Shown here piece after piece: positions 17,926 through 26,306 of a DNA stretch of 64,000 bases (the first letter of the stretch is position 1; each line of letters opens with the position of its first letter). The translations under genes were made by a program, and so were the position numbers. Source of the DNA: an uncultured Eubacteriales bacterium (GTDB lineage Bacteria > Bacillota > Clostridia > Lachnospirales > Lachnospiraceae). Below the pieces are notes generated by a model. The model did no database searches, had not been told where the DNA came from, and worked only from the letters and a program-made list of their open reading frames with translations. The stretch lies in assembly GCA_900315305.1 (NCBI GenBank), contig OMYS01000011.1, positions 1 through 64,000 of the forward strand, in the 5' to 3' direction.

Positions 17926-18186
17926 TCAGATCGCCTGCTTGGTCAGATACGCCTCGATCTGGTCCATAGCTTCCTTCTCGTCACTGCCGTTCGTGGAGAT
18001 TGTCACCTCCGTGCCCGGATCAAGGCCAAGCGTCATCATTCCCATGATGCTCTTAGCATTGACGCGTCTGTTCTCGGACTCAATGTAGACCTCGCTCTCA
18101 AACTGGCTGGCCATCTGCACCAGCAGCGCCACAGGTCTTGTCTCAAGACCGCTGTCCAGTCTGACTACTACATCCTTCTTTGTCAT
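17926..18186 (-). CDS. crh: Crh-like HPr-family protein with Glu at position 15
   Basis: An 86-residue HPr fold. In HPr the PEP-dependent phosphorylation site is His15 in GxHARP; here residues 13-18 read GLETRP, so Glu replaces His15 and PTS phosphotransfer is not possible. Ser46, the HPr kinase target, is kept in NAKSIMGMMTLGL (43-55). Loss of His15 with Ser46 kept is the hallmark of Crh, a catabolite-repression cofactor of CcpA, whose gene also follows whiA in Bacillus. It starts 44 bases inside the end of whiA behind AAAGGAGG. The regulatory role is inferred from family and synteny. Confidence 0.88.
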   Translation of the reverse strand: MTKKDVVVRLDSGLETRPVALLVQMASQFESEVYIESENRRVNAKSIMGMMTLGLDPGTEVTISTNGSDEKEAMDQIEAYLTKQAI

Positions 18187-19111
18187 AATAATCTTCCTCC
18201 TTTAATCGCTCCAATTCACGGATATGCTCCGCTATCTCGCTCAGCTTTCGCAGCCTGTGATTCACACCTGACTTCCCGATCTTCGGGTCCAGGAGATTTC
18301 CCAGTTCGCCGAGCGGCATATCCGGATTCTCAAGCCTGACCTCCGCCATCTCTCGCAGTGCCGGAGTGAGCCCTGAAAATCCTGCCTTTTCCTGTATCAG
18401 CCGGATATCCTCACACTGTCGGACCGATGATTTCACAGTCTTATTCAGGTTAGCTGTCTCGCAGTTCACCTTCCTGTTGACTGTTTCCTTCATTTCCTTG
18501 ACGACGCGCGCATTCTCAAATGCGAGATAAGATCTGGCCGCGCCCATTTCACCGAGCATGGTCACGATCTGATCGCCTTCCTTGAGATATACGACATAGT
18601 CATTCTTGCGAAGGACCGTTTTCGCCGTAAATCCAAGAGAATTGCAGACATTCTGCACCTCGCCCGCGGCTCCCTCGCCCGAACAGCTGATCTCCAGATG
18701 ATAGGATTTTTCCGGCGCGCTGACCGAGCCTGCCGCCAGAAATGCACCCCGGAGAAAGGCCCGCCTGCAGCAGGGCAGATTCAGCACTGTCGCATGCCGG
18801 ATTGCCTTCAGCATGGCATCAGCGCCCGGACCGCCCGCCCGTATCTCATATACGTCGCGATGACCTCCCGGTCTTCCTCCTGTCCTTTGGACAACAACAT
18901 CCATATTAAATGTTTTTTTCATTAAAGTAAAGAGCTTTCGTCCTGCCGTCTGGCTCTCTGTTCGGAAGACCAGGGTTCTTCTCCCGTCCGGCTCTGTGAT
19001 GCTCCTTGACCCCAGAACATCGACAATCGCGCGCAGCTCCGCAATTCTGCAGTGACGTGCCTCCGGTATGATTTCCGCGAGCTCTCCTCTGACCTCTCCG
19101 GAAAATGACAT
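18143..19111 (-). CDS. whiA: WhiA-family DNA-binding protein
   Basis: WhiA combines an N-terminal LAGLIDADG homing-endonuclease-like fold without nuclease activity with a C-terminal helix-turn-helix; in Firmicutes it affects division and chromosome segregation. The 322 residues fit the family: MSFSGEVRGELAEIIPEARH at the start, CRRAFLRGAFLAAGSVSAPE near 114-133 and LGNLLDPKIGKSGVNHRLRK in the C-terminal HTH. It lies nine bases after rapZ and overlaps the Crh-like gene. glmR (yvcK), which separates rapZ and whiA in Bacillus, is absent. Confidence 0.96.
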   Translation of the reverse strand: MSFSGEVRGELAEIIPEARHCRIAELRAIVDVLGSRSITEPDGRRTLVFRTESQTAGRKLFTLMKKTFNMDVVVQRTGGRPGGHRDVYEIRAGGPGADAMLKAIRHATVLNLPCCRRAFLRGAFLAAGSVSAPEKSYHLEISCSGEGAAGEVQNVCNSLGFTAKTVLRKNDYVVYLKEGDQIVTMLGEMGAARSYLAFENARVVKEMKETVNRKVNCETANLNKTVKSSVRQCEDIRLIQEKAGFSGLTPALREMAEVRLENPDMPLGELGNLLDPKIGKSGVNHRLRKLSEIAEHIRELERLKEEDYYDKEGCSSQTGQRS

Positions 19112-19120
19112 GCCCGCTCC

Positions 19121-20002
19121 TTACGCCTTTGTGACAGGATCCATGCCGATATCCCTGTGCTCGATACGGACCCCGTACTCCGTATTCTGCGCGAGAATAC
19201 GGTAAATTTCATTTGCAAGTACCACTGATCTGTGACGGCCGCCTGTGCAGCCAACCGAAATCACAAGCTGGTTCTTTCCCTCCGCGATATAGTTCGGAAT
19301 AAGGAAACTGAGCAGCTCCGTGTATCTCTTCAGAAATTCTCCTGTCTGCTTCTGGGACAGGACATAGTCGATGATCGGCTTGTCATTTCCCGTGAGAGGC
19401 TTCAGCTCCGGCACATAGTACGGGTTCGGAAGAAAGCGGACATCCACGACGAGGTCTGAGTCCACGGGAATTCCGTACTTGAAGCCGAATGACTGGACTG
19501 TAATATAGAGGCTCTTGTAGCTCTTATCCTCCACGAAAATGCGGACAACCTCTTTCTTCAGCTCTCTGGTCAGAAGCTTCGACGTGTTGATGATATAATC
19601 CGCGCGCTCCCGCATAAACCGGATCTGCTGCCGCTCAAGACAGATTCCCTCCTCGATGCTTCCGGTCCTACCCGCGAGCGGATGAGTCCGTCTCGTCTCC
19701 TTGTAGCGTCTTATAATGACGTCGTCTCCGGCGTCCAGAAAAAGGATCTCATAGCGGATACCGGCCTGGTCCAGAAACGCGAGTGCGTCCTTCATCTCGC
19801 CGTCCGTCAGTCCGCTCCTGATATCAATACCGAGCGCAATCTTCGAATAGATATCCGGCGAGCCGGCCGACGCAATCCGGATAAACGGCACCATCAGCTG
19901 AATCGGCAGATTATCAACACAGTAATAATCCGCATCCTCCAGATAATGAAGCACTGTTGTTTTTCCTGCGCCGGACATTCCGGTCACTATGACTAATCGC
20001 AT
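19121..20002 (-). CDS. rapZ: RapZ-family nucleotide-binding protein (RNase adapter homologue)
   Basis: In E. coli RapZ senses glucosamine-6-phosphate and guides RNase E to GlmZ; in Firmicutes the homologue (YvcJ) binds and hydrolyses nucleotides and its target is less clear. The start chosen is ATG 20002 (MRLVIVTGMSGAGKTT), with GGAG eight bases upstream and five bases past the murB stop; a GTG at 20011 is an alternative. The 293 residues show Walker A GMSGAGKTT (residues 8-16) and the C-terminal SVGCTGGRHRSVVLANEI block typical of the family. Confidence 0.95.
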   Translation of the reverse strand: MRLVIVTGMSGAGKTTVLHYLEDADYYCVDNLPIQLMVPFIRIASAGSPDIYSKIALGIDIRSGLTDGEMKDALAFLDQAGIRYEILFLDAGDDVIIRRYKETRRTHPLAGRTGSIEEGICLERQQIRFMRERADYIINTSKLLTRELKKEVVRIFVEDKSYKSLYITVQSFGFKYGIPVDSDLVVDVRFLPNPYYVPELKPLTGNDKPIIDYVLSQKQTGEFLKRYTELLSFLIPNYIAEGKNQLVISVGCTGGRHRSVVLANEIYRILAQNTEYGVRIEHRDIGMDPVTKA

Positions 20003-20007
20003 ATTTC

Positions 20008-20937
20008 TCACTCCGTTTTCTCCGGTATATCTCCGAGGAACCGCACCTCGGGCTCAAGCCTGACTCCCGACTGCTGGTAGACGCGCGCCTGTACGTCACG
20101 GATCAGCTGAAGCACGTCCGCGGCTGTCGCGCCGCCCTTATTCACAACGAACCCACAGTGCTTCTCCGACACCTGCGCGCCGCCAACCGTGTATCCCCGA
20201 AGGCCCGCATCCATAATCAGCTTGCCGGCAAAATACCCCTCCGGCCGCTTGAACGTGCTTCCCGCACTCGGCATCTCGAGGGGCTGCTTTGATTTTCTCC
20301 TCTGCATGAGGTCATCCATCTTCGCGCGGATTTCGGAGCGGATGCCGGGTTTGAGCGAGATCTCTGCGGAGAGAACGATCTCTCCATTTGCGCTGAACCT
20401 GCTGTGTCTGTAGCCGAAATCAAGCTCGTCCGCCGGAATCACTCTGACTTCCCCGTCAGCCGTCAGGCAGGTGACAGAAGAGACAACCTGCTTCATTTCA
20501 CCCCCGTAGGCTCCGGCGTTCATAATACATGCGCCGCCGAGTGTCCCCGGGATTCCGCCTGCAAATTCAAAGCCCGTAAGCGACGCATCCGCCGCTGCCG
20601 CTGCAATCTTTGAAAGACGGGCCCCCGCCTCCGCGTGGACCGTCGTGCCGTCAACCTTTACATCACTCATGCCGCGTCCGAACTGAATCACAACGCCCCT
20701 GAAGCCCGCATCGGACACCAGAAGGTCACTGCCGTTTCCCATGATGAAGAAAGCGATCCCGTCTCTCCGGAGCGCACGAACCAGCGCTGCCGTCTCATCG
20801 ATTGTCCGCGGCGTGACAAACCAGTCCGCCGGACCTCCGATCCGAAATGTCGTGTGCCTCGCCATCGGTTCGTCCTGCAGGACGCAGCCCGCTCCGACAA
20901 TCTTCTCAAAAAAATTTCTGTCAAGCTCCGCCATCAT
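20008..20937 (-). CDS. murB: UDP-N-acetylenolpyruvoylglucosamine reductase
   Basis: FAD enzyme that reduces UDP-GlcNAc-enolpyruvate to UDP-MurNAc with NADPH, the second committed step of peptidoglycan synthesis. The 309 residues show the FAD-binding GNGSDLLVSDAGFRG (about 67-81), EFAGGIPGTLGGACIMNAGA (about 123-142) and the catalytic SAGSTFKRP (about 226-234). Two adjacent ATGs compete; the second (20934) has better spacing from GGGAG. Its start overlaps the stop of the TPR gene, consistent with one operon. Confidence 0.97.
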   Translation of the reverse strand: MMAELDRNFFEKIVGAGCVLQDEPMARHTTFRIGGPADWFVTPRTIDETAALVRALRRDGIAFFIMGNGSDLLVSDAGFRGVVIQFGRGMSDVKVDGTTVHAEAGARLSKIAAAAADASLTGFEFAGGIPGTLGGACIMNAGAYGGEMKQVVSSVTCLTADGEVRVIPADELDFGYRHSRFSANGEIVLSAEISLKPGIRSEIRAKMDDLMQRRKSKQPLEMPSAGSTFKRPEGYFAGKLIMDAGLRGYTVGGAQVSEKHCGFVVNKGGATAADVLQLIRDVQARVYQQSGVRLEPEVRFLGDIPEKTE

Positions 20938-22181
20938 CAGTCTCCCGTCGCGGTAGTGTCCGCATTTTCCGTATTGGCCGTCGTATCTGCCTCTGTCGTC
21001 TTCGTATCTGCAGTTGTGCTTCCGGACGACGCCGTACCTCCGGTCGTGTCATAGGACAGACGATCCGCAAGGTCTGTGTAGACGCCCTTCGCGTCCGCCC
21101 CGAGAAGAGACGCATCGACCTGGGCGATGATTGTTTTCGCCGTGGCTGTATCACCATTCTCATAGTAATTCAGCGCCGCAAGCAGAGTCGTAATAGCCCC
21201 AACCTTGTTGTTGGCGTCTGTCGCCGTCGAATTGGCTGCGGCCGCCTCAGACTGGGCCGCCGTCGTCTGGGCGGTCAGAGACGCGATCTGCGCGCTGTAG
21301 TCTGCCGCAGTTGACGAATACTCCGTGACCTTCTTGTTTGCCGCCTGATTGATCGCACGCGTGCGGGCAGGTATAAAGATAAACCAGACAGCCGCCGCAC
21401 CGACCAGGAGCCCCACGATCAGATTCATGACAGACAGATGATGGGCTCCCTGGCGGTAGGCCGCCACCTGCGCGCGTTTTTTCTGCTCCTCGCTCTCGCT
21501 GTCTGCATTTCCTGCCGCGCGGCGGCTTCCGAGCAGAGACCAGTGCGATTCAAACGTTGTCGGCACCCCGGTCTGCTCATCCACCTCACGCAGAAAACGA
21601 AGCGTCGTCGTATTGGTCTTGTCGATCCGGATCGCCTTCTTCAGAAGGCGGCGTGCCTTCTCATACTCCCCCTGATGAATATAAAGAAGTGAGAGGAGGT
21701 GATATCCCTTGATCAGCTTTGGGTTCTGGGCAAGAATCTTCTTCAGCTGGATGACAGCGACATCCTCATTGCCGTCGAGACAGCTCTGCAGTGCGAAATT
21801 ATATTTCTTGATCGTCTGGTTAATGACATCCAGCCTGTTGGAATCCTGCTGCAGATTGCGGATATAGTCCGCCGCAATATTGTTCTCCGGCTGGATATTC
21901 TTGGAAATGACCCACTCCGAGAGCGCCGCCACAACCTCTCCCGTCTCAAAATAGACGAGTCCCAGCAGATTTCTTGCGTCGATATTCAGCTTGTTGAATT
22001 TCAGGCTCCGCTTGAGCTGGTCCGTAGCGCCGGAGAGGTCTCTCACCTGCGCCTTCTCAAGTCCCTGATTATAATAGAGGCCGGACAGGACAATCGCCTG
22101 CTTCTGCACTGACACGTCACACCCGCAGTTCGGGCAGTACGCCGAATCAGTCAGCTCGGCTCCGCAGTTCATGCATTTCAT
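20937..22181 (-). CDS. Zinc-ribbon and TPR membrane protein of unknown function
   Basis: The 414 residues start with a zinc ribbon, MKCMNCGAELTDSAYCPNCG (Cys3/6 and Cys16/19), followed by several tetratricopeptide repeats (about 30-200; for example GYHLLSLLYIHQGEYEKARR), one membrane segment (about 252-275: LIVGLLVGAAAVWFIFIP), a predicted coiled coil (about 283-345) and a Thr/Ala-rich C-terminus. Topology suggests a cytosolic ribbon and TPR with an external coiled coil. It sits between the 50-residue gene and murB, with a one-base overlap to murB, so a role connected to the wall is plausible but unproven. Confidence 0.85.
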   Translation of the reverse strand: MKCMNCGAELTDSAYCPNCGCDVSVQKQAIVLSGLYYNQGLEKAQVRDLSGATDQLKRSLKFNKLNIDARNLLGLVYFETGEVVAALSEWVISKNIQPENNIAADYIRNLQQDSNRLDVINQTIKKYNFALQSCLDGNEDVAVIQLKKILAQNPKLIKGYHLLSLLYIHQGEYEKARRLLKKAIRIDKTNTTTLRFLREVDEQTGVPTTFESHWSLLGSRRAAGNADSESEEQKKRAQVAAYRQGAHHLSVMNLIVGLLVGAAAVWFIFIPARTRAINQAANKKVTEYSSTAADYSAQIASLTAQTTAAQSEAAAANSTATDANNKVGAITTLLAALNYYENGDTATAKTIIAQVDASLLGADAKGVYTDLADRLSYDTTGGTASSGSTTADTKTTEADTTANTENADTTATGD

Positions 22182-22185
22182 TGCG

Positions 22186-22338
22186 TCACCTGTCCTTTTC
22201 TTTCTCTGATGTTTCCTTCAGCATCTCCTTCAGAATGTCTATGACATCTGTGAGATCCCTCGAATAAATAGCTCCCTCCGCCTCATCGACATCGAGAGAC
22301 GGCTTGAATTTCTTCAATTCTTCCTCATAATTAATCAT
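22186..22338 (-). CDS. Small acidic protein of unknown function (50 residues)
   Basis: From ATG 22338 (MINYEEELKKFKPSLDVDEA), behind GAGGAGATTATAC, the frame encodes 50 highly charged residues. It overlaps the folC stop by eight bases and stops four bases before the TPR gene, which argues for a real coupled gene. Two amphipathic helices are likely. No family is recognised. A longer in-frame start inside folC (22440) has no ribosome binding site. Confidence 0.7.
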   Translation of the reverse strand: MINYEEELKKFKPSLDVDEAEGAIYSRDLTDVIDILKEMLKETSEKEKDR

Positions 22339-23635
22339 GTATAATCTCCTCAATTTCACCGGCCAGATAAAGGCTTCCGCAAATGAATAAATAACCGCTG
22401 CCCTGAAGAGCCCTTCCTCTTCTGTACGCGTCCCTGACATCCGGAACGACCTCCATGTCAGAGGCGCCGTCCTCCGTGAACAGAGCCGCGAGCGCGTCCG
22501 GATCGGTTTGCCGGCTCCCGCTGATCCGGGTAATAATGATATGGCTGAAAATCCCCGACCGGGCGATTTCTCCGATCATGTCCCCATAATCCTTGTCGCT
22601 CACAACGGCAAATACAAGCACTGCGGGCCCTCCCGCGGCAATATGACCGGCAGCTTCAAGGAACCTTGCGATTCCGTCCTCATTGTGGGCGCCGTCCAGA
22701 TATACCTTCGGCCGAATCTGATCCATCCTTGCCGGCCAGTGTGTCTCCGTCAGGGCTTCACGGACAAGCTCCGCCGTCAGATCATCGTATGTTCCCGGAT
22801 ACAAGTCCCGCAGGGCCTTCAGCGCAAGCACGCTGAGCGCCGCGTTCTGGACCTGATAGGGAGCCTCTGAACGGACTGTAAAATGTTCAGCTCCATCATA
22901 GCGAAACGAGGTGCAAAAATCAATGCTTCCGGGCCTGTACGCCTCTGTCCGGTAATCATCCGGGCGAAGCGCGTATGCGGGCGACTTCATTTCACTCGCG
23001 CGTGCAGCTATGACCCGTGCCGCCTCCGCGTCAGCCGCGTCATAGACGCACGGCACACCCTCTCCGATAATCCCCGCCTTTTCGCCTGCGATCGCGGTGA
23101 TTGTATGTCCGAGATACTGCATGTGATCGAAGCTGATCGATGTAATGACGGCGAGGACCGGATTCTCAAGCGCATTCGTCGCATCGAGACGTCCACCGAG
23201 GCCGGTCTCGATGACCGCTATATCCACCTGCTTTCTCGCAAAAAAGACCATGGCCATCAGAAACAGAAATTCAAAATAAGACGGATGCGGAAGATCCTCC
23301 TCTTCCTTCATTCTGCGGCAGGCACGCTCCGTCTCCTCATAGACCGAGACAAATTCTTCGTCGCTGATATTCTCGCCGTCCACACTCATCCGCTCATTGA
23401 TCCGCATGAGATGCGGCGATATAAAGAGGGCCGTCCTCCGCCCGCTCTTCCGCATACACATCGAGAGGTACGCGCAGACGCTCCCCTTGCCGTTCGTGCC
23501 GGCGACATGAATCGATGGAAATTTTCTGTCCGGCCGGCCGAGATACGAAAGGGCACGCCTGGTGTGTTCATTTGAATTTTTGACTGAGAATCTGCCGATC
23601 TTCTCGATCGCCTCACAGGCTTCCTGATATGTCAT
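22331..23635 (-). CDS. folC: Folylpolyglutamate synthase / dihydrofolate synthase
   Basis: Mur-ligase-fold enzyme adding glutamates to (dihydro)folate with ATP. The 434 residues show the P-loop VAGTNGKGSVCAYLS near 44-58, the family signature GLGGRLDATNALENPVLAVI (about 143-162) and SFDHMQYLGHT, followed by AGEKAGII. Length is normal. It stands before the small gene, TPR, murB, rapZ, whiA and Crh-like genes on the same strand, and after a long structured gap. Confidence 0.95.
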   Translation of the reverse strand: MTYQEACEAIEKIGRFSVKNSNEHTRRALSYLGRPDRKFPSIHVAGTNGKGSVCAYLSMCMRKSGRRTALFISPHLMRINERMSVDGENISDEEFVSVYEETERACRRMKEEEDLPHPSYFEFLFLMAMVFFARKQVDIAVIETGLGGRLDATNALENPVLAVITSISFDHMQYLGHTITAIAGEKAGIIGEGVPCVYDAADAEAARVIAARASEMKSPAYALRPDDYRTEAYRPGSIDFCTSFRYDGAEHFTVRSEAPYQVQNAALSVLALKALRDLYPGTYDDLTAELVREALTETHWPARMDQIRPKVYLDGAHNEDGIARFLEAAGHIAAGGPAVLVFAVVSDKDYGDMIGEIARSGIFSHIIITRISGSRQTDPDALAALFTEDGASDMEVVPDVRDAYRRGRALQGSGYLFICGSLYLAGEIEEIIHD

Positions 23636-23774
23636 ATTCCTCCCTGCTTCCTGTTATGTAATCAGCACCCATCAGAAAACTGATGGAATCCGGACGGAGA
23701 GCACGCTCGCCGGACGGTTTCAGAAGTTTTCTGATGAGCGGACAAGCAGTAAAACCGCTCTGTCCGCTCACAAC

Positions 23775-23817
23775 GAGGAACACAAAGCGTTCCGAGTCTG
23801 GGGTGCTGAATAGTTAC
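23775..23817 (-). repeat. Dispersed intergenic repeat, family A, copy 2
   Basis: Minus strand: GTAACTATTCAGCACCCC head, AGACTC link and the hairpin GGAACGC-TTT-GTGTTCC. Compared with copy 1, the fifth stem pair changes from T-A to C-G, a compensatory change. Confidence 0.7.
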
Positions 23818-23911
23818 CCCGTTATAAGGTAATGTCTCTCCGCTTTTTCGCAAGACACGCAGCGATGCTGTTGTATAAGTCCCTGCACTGCAGAAGAGGC
23901 TTATACAACAA

Positions 23912-23944
23912 CATACAGACATATGGATTCCATATGTCTGTATG
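23912..23944 (-). terminator. Terminator-like perfect hairpin after the LTA-synthase-like gene
   Basis: Stem of 15 bp, CATACAGACATATGG pairing with CCATATGTCTGTATG around a three-base loop, seven bases past the stop codon at 23952. On the minus strand it is followed by TTGTTGT, a weak U-tract. Confidence 0.6.
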
Positions 23945-23951
23945 CCTTATG

Positions 23952-26306
23952 TCACGCGGCAGGCGTTGCGCCTGTTTCCGTGGATGACGATGTATCTGAC
24001 TCACTCGCTGACGAGGTGGAGCTGTCCGTTCCGTCCGCAGTGAGGTCTGTCAGTTTCCCGACGCCGTACACAAGTGTATTTGATGTGCTGAAGATCGCCT
24101 TCGAAGACGAGTTGCTCTGCACGGCGACATTGACCCAGTCTCCCTTTGAGAGCGTCACCCCCTTCACCAGAAGGGTATTGCCATCGATAAAGGTCGTATC
24201 CTGAAGCTCGCCGTTCACCTCAAACACACACGACTGCGTAAAGTTGTCGCCGTAAATGTAATACGAGCCGTCCGGCGATACCTTCTGAATACTGCTGATC
24301 GTGACCGGCTCGACGCCCATCGAGAGCACCGACTTCGAGAACGGGTTCGATCCGCCGTACACATAGCGGTTGCCATAAAGAATATCGTACTGCAGGACCT
24401 GCATATCATAGAGGTAATCCTCCTTGCCCTGCATGGTCTGCTGGAAGCGGAACATCGTCCCCGTGTGAATATTCAGCCGGTTCGTGAGATCTGCAGCCGC
24501 CTGATAGGCCGCAATTGTTCCCGTCTGCCGTTCAAGTCCGATATTGTCCCAGATCAGATAGTTGGTCTCATAAATCGAGCCCTCGTTCAAATCCGAGTCC
24601 TGCAGGCCCATCGTCGGCAGATGATCGCCATAGAACAGGACCACTGTGGGCTCTCCGCGCTTGTTCAGCGTGTCGATCAGATCCGATACAAACTGGTCCT
24701 CTTCGTGAAGCTGGTTGACGTAATACTCCCACGCCGCATTCGCGCCGTCCGTGGATGTCCCGCTGACTGTAATCGTCGGGTCCTCGATGACGTGCTCCGT
24801 CGGATATGATCCGTGTGGCTGAACCGAGACCGTCATAATAAAGTCCTGATTTTCATCCGAGTCGAGGGCCTGCGTAATATACTTGATCAGGTTCTCATCG
24901 CGCATCCAGCCGTTCTCGTTGACATCATCCTGTGTGTCCATGTACTCGCCGGATGTAAATGTATCGAACCCGAGGTTCGCGTACACCTTTCTCCGGCCGT
25001 AGAAATTCGCCTCGTTGTCGTGAATCGCGTGGGTGCTGTAACCGAGCTCCGCGAGGTCATAGGCAAGACTCTCACAGGTATTCTTACGTAGAATTGATTC
25101 CTTGTACGGATACTCGCCCGGCCCGAAGAACCGGAGGCTCATGCCCGTCAGCGTCTCAAACTCCGTGTTGACAGTTCCCGCACCGACAACCGGCACTGTA
25201 TAGAGACCCGAGGAATACTCCTTGCAGAGCTTATGCCAGTTCGGAACCGGGTCCTCATTGAATTTCAGCCACCTCACGCGTGTCGGATCAAAGAATGTCT
25301 CGAGCTGGACGACGATGATATTCGGCTTCTGCACATCGTCCGCCGTCTCCGGAAGATTGCCCTCCTCAGCGATCACGCTGTTTACCAGATCCTCCGAGTA
25401 ATTGTTCGGCTCATTGATGCCCGTATTAAAGACCGTCACGCCGAGGCAGTACACATATCCGTAATCCAGATATGAGTTCGCGATATTACTGAAATAGGAC
25501 GACAACTGCCTTGCGTCCAGCATCCACTGTGTCAGTCCGACAAATGCAACAATTGCTGCGGCGAAGCCGGCAAGATTTCTCCAGAAATGGAGCTTTCCCT
25601 TATGCTTCGGCGACTTGAAGAAGTAGCGGATCAGGCACAGAATGCCGAATACCGCTGCGACGACAAGGACCGTTGTAAACCACGCAGGAAAATATTTATT
25701 CGACACGCGGATCGCATCGTCAATGTTCTTCAGGTCCGGTCCCGTGAACGGCGTGACGCGGTTTGCGAGCAGAACGCCGTTCACCGCACCGAGCACCAGC
25801 CAGAGCGCGCCGATCAGAGTAAACCAGAACTTCCGTCTGCGCATGAGGAATCCCGGCAGCGTCATCAGAAAAATGATGAACGTGTTATAGAGGTATACCT
25901 TCGTTCTGGTGTGAAGATAGCTGAACGCCGCGATCGCCGAGTGCCTGGACATCGTCTCCACAATAAAGTAGAGAATAAAGCACAGAATGAAGTCGATCAG
26001 AAGCGGGAACTTGTCCGCAATCTTTTTGAGCTTCTTCTGTCTTTCAGTCAGCGGCTTCTCAGGTGCCGGCACGAGCAGCCATGTCAGAAATCTTCGCGGA
26101 AGCGACGGCTTCCTGTTCGGATCTCTCGCCGCCTCCGCCTCCTTCTTCGCCTCTTCCTTCGCCTCGCGCTTCATTTCCTTCGCGCGCGCCTTCGCCTCTT
26201 TTACCTTGCTCTTCGCCTCGCGGACTGCCTGCTTCGCCTCGCGGGCCTCCTCTTTGACTGAACCTGCCAGCTTTTCGTCATTTACCTGCTTTTTCGTATC
26301 TTTCAA
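23952..26306 (-). CDS. Lipoteichoic-acid-synthase-like sulfatase-family membrane protein
   Basis: Probably a phosphoglycerol-type transferase that builds or decorates an envelope polymer. The 784 residues start at TTG 26306, inside the end of valS (29-base overlap), behind GAGGAACAGC. Layout: an Ala/Lys/Glu coiled-coil of about 55 residues in the cytosol, five membrane segments (about 95-300), and an external alkaline-phosphatase-fold domain with NIIVVQLETFFDP and GAGTVNTEFETLTG (Thr nucleophile) and VLFYGDHLP. After about residue 690 an IPT-like beta domain (ISSIQKVSPDGSYYIYGDNF) and a Ser/Thr-rich tail follow, additions not usual for LtaS. Exact substrate unknown. Confidence 0.87.
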   Translation of the reverse strand: MKDTKKQVNDEKLAGSVKEEAREAKQAVREAKSKVKEAKARAKEMKREAKEEAKKEAEAARDPNRKPSLPRRFLTWLLVPAPEKPLTERQKKLKKIADKFPLLIDFILCFILYFIVETMSRHSAIAAFSYLHTRTKVYLYNTFIIFLMTLPGFLMRRRKFWFTLIGALWLVLGAVNGVLLANRVTPFTGPDLKNIDDAIRVSNKYFPAWFTTVLVVAAVFGILCLIRYFFKSPKHKGKLHFWRNLAGFAAAIVAFVGLTQWMLDARQLSSYFSNIANSYLDYGYVYCLGVTVFNTGINEPNNYSEDLVNSVIAEEGNLPETADDVQKPNIIVVQLETFFDPTRVRWLKFNEDPVPNWHKLCKEYSSGLYTVPVVGAGTVNTEFETLTGMSLRFFGPGEYPYKESILRKNTCESLAYDLAELGYSTHAIHDNEANFYGRRKVYANLGFDTFTSGEYMDTQDDVNENGWMRDENLIKYITQALDSDENQDFIMTVSVQPHGSYPTEHVIEDPTITVSGTSTDGANAAWEYYVNQLHEEDQFVSDLIDTLNKRGEPTVVLFYGDHLPTMGLQDSDLNEGSIYETNYLIWDNIGLERQTGTIAAYQAAADLTNRLNIHTGTMFRFQQTMQGKEDYLYDMQVLQYDILYGNRYVYGGSNPFSKSVLSMGVEPVTISSIQKVSPDGSYYIYGDNFTQSCVFEVNGELQDTTFIDGNTLLVKGVTLSKGDWVNVAVQSNSSSKAIFSTSNTLVYGVGKLTDLTADGTDSSTSSASESDTSSSTETGATPAA

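Larger units (their letters stand above)
23636..23951 (-). other. 316-base structured gap between the LTA-synthase-like gene and folC
   Basis: No gene. It holds, from right to left on the minus strand: a perfect 15-bp hairpin (23912-23944); a second hairpin TTGTATAAG/CTTATACAA (23871-23908); the family-A repeat (23775-23817); GAGCGGACA/TGTCCGCTC around 23735-23770; and CATCAGAAAACT/AGTTTTCTGATG arms about 40 bases apart (23669-23737). Part is the terminator of the upstream gene; the rest could be a folC leader. Confidence 0.5.
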
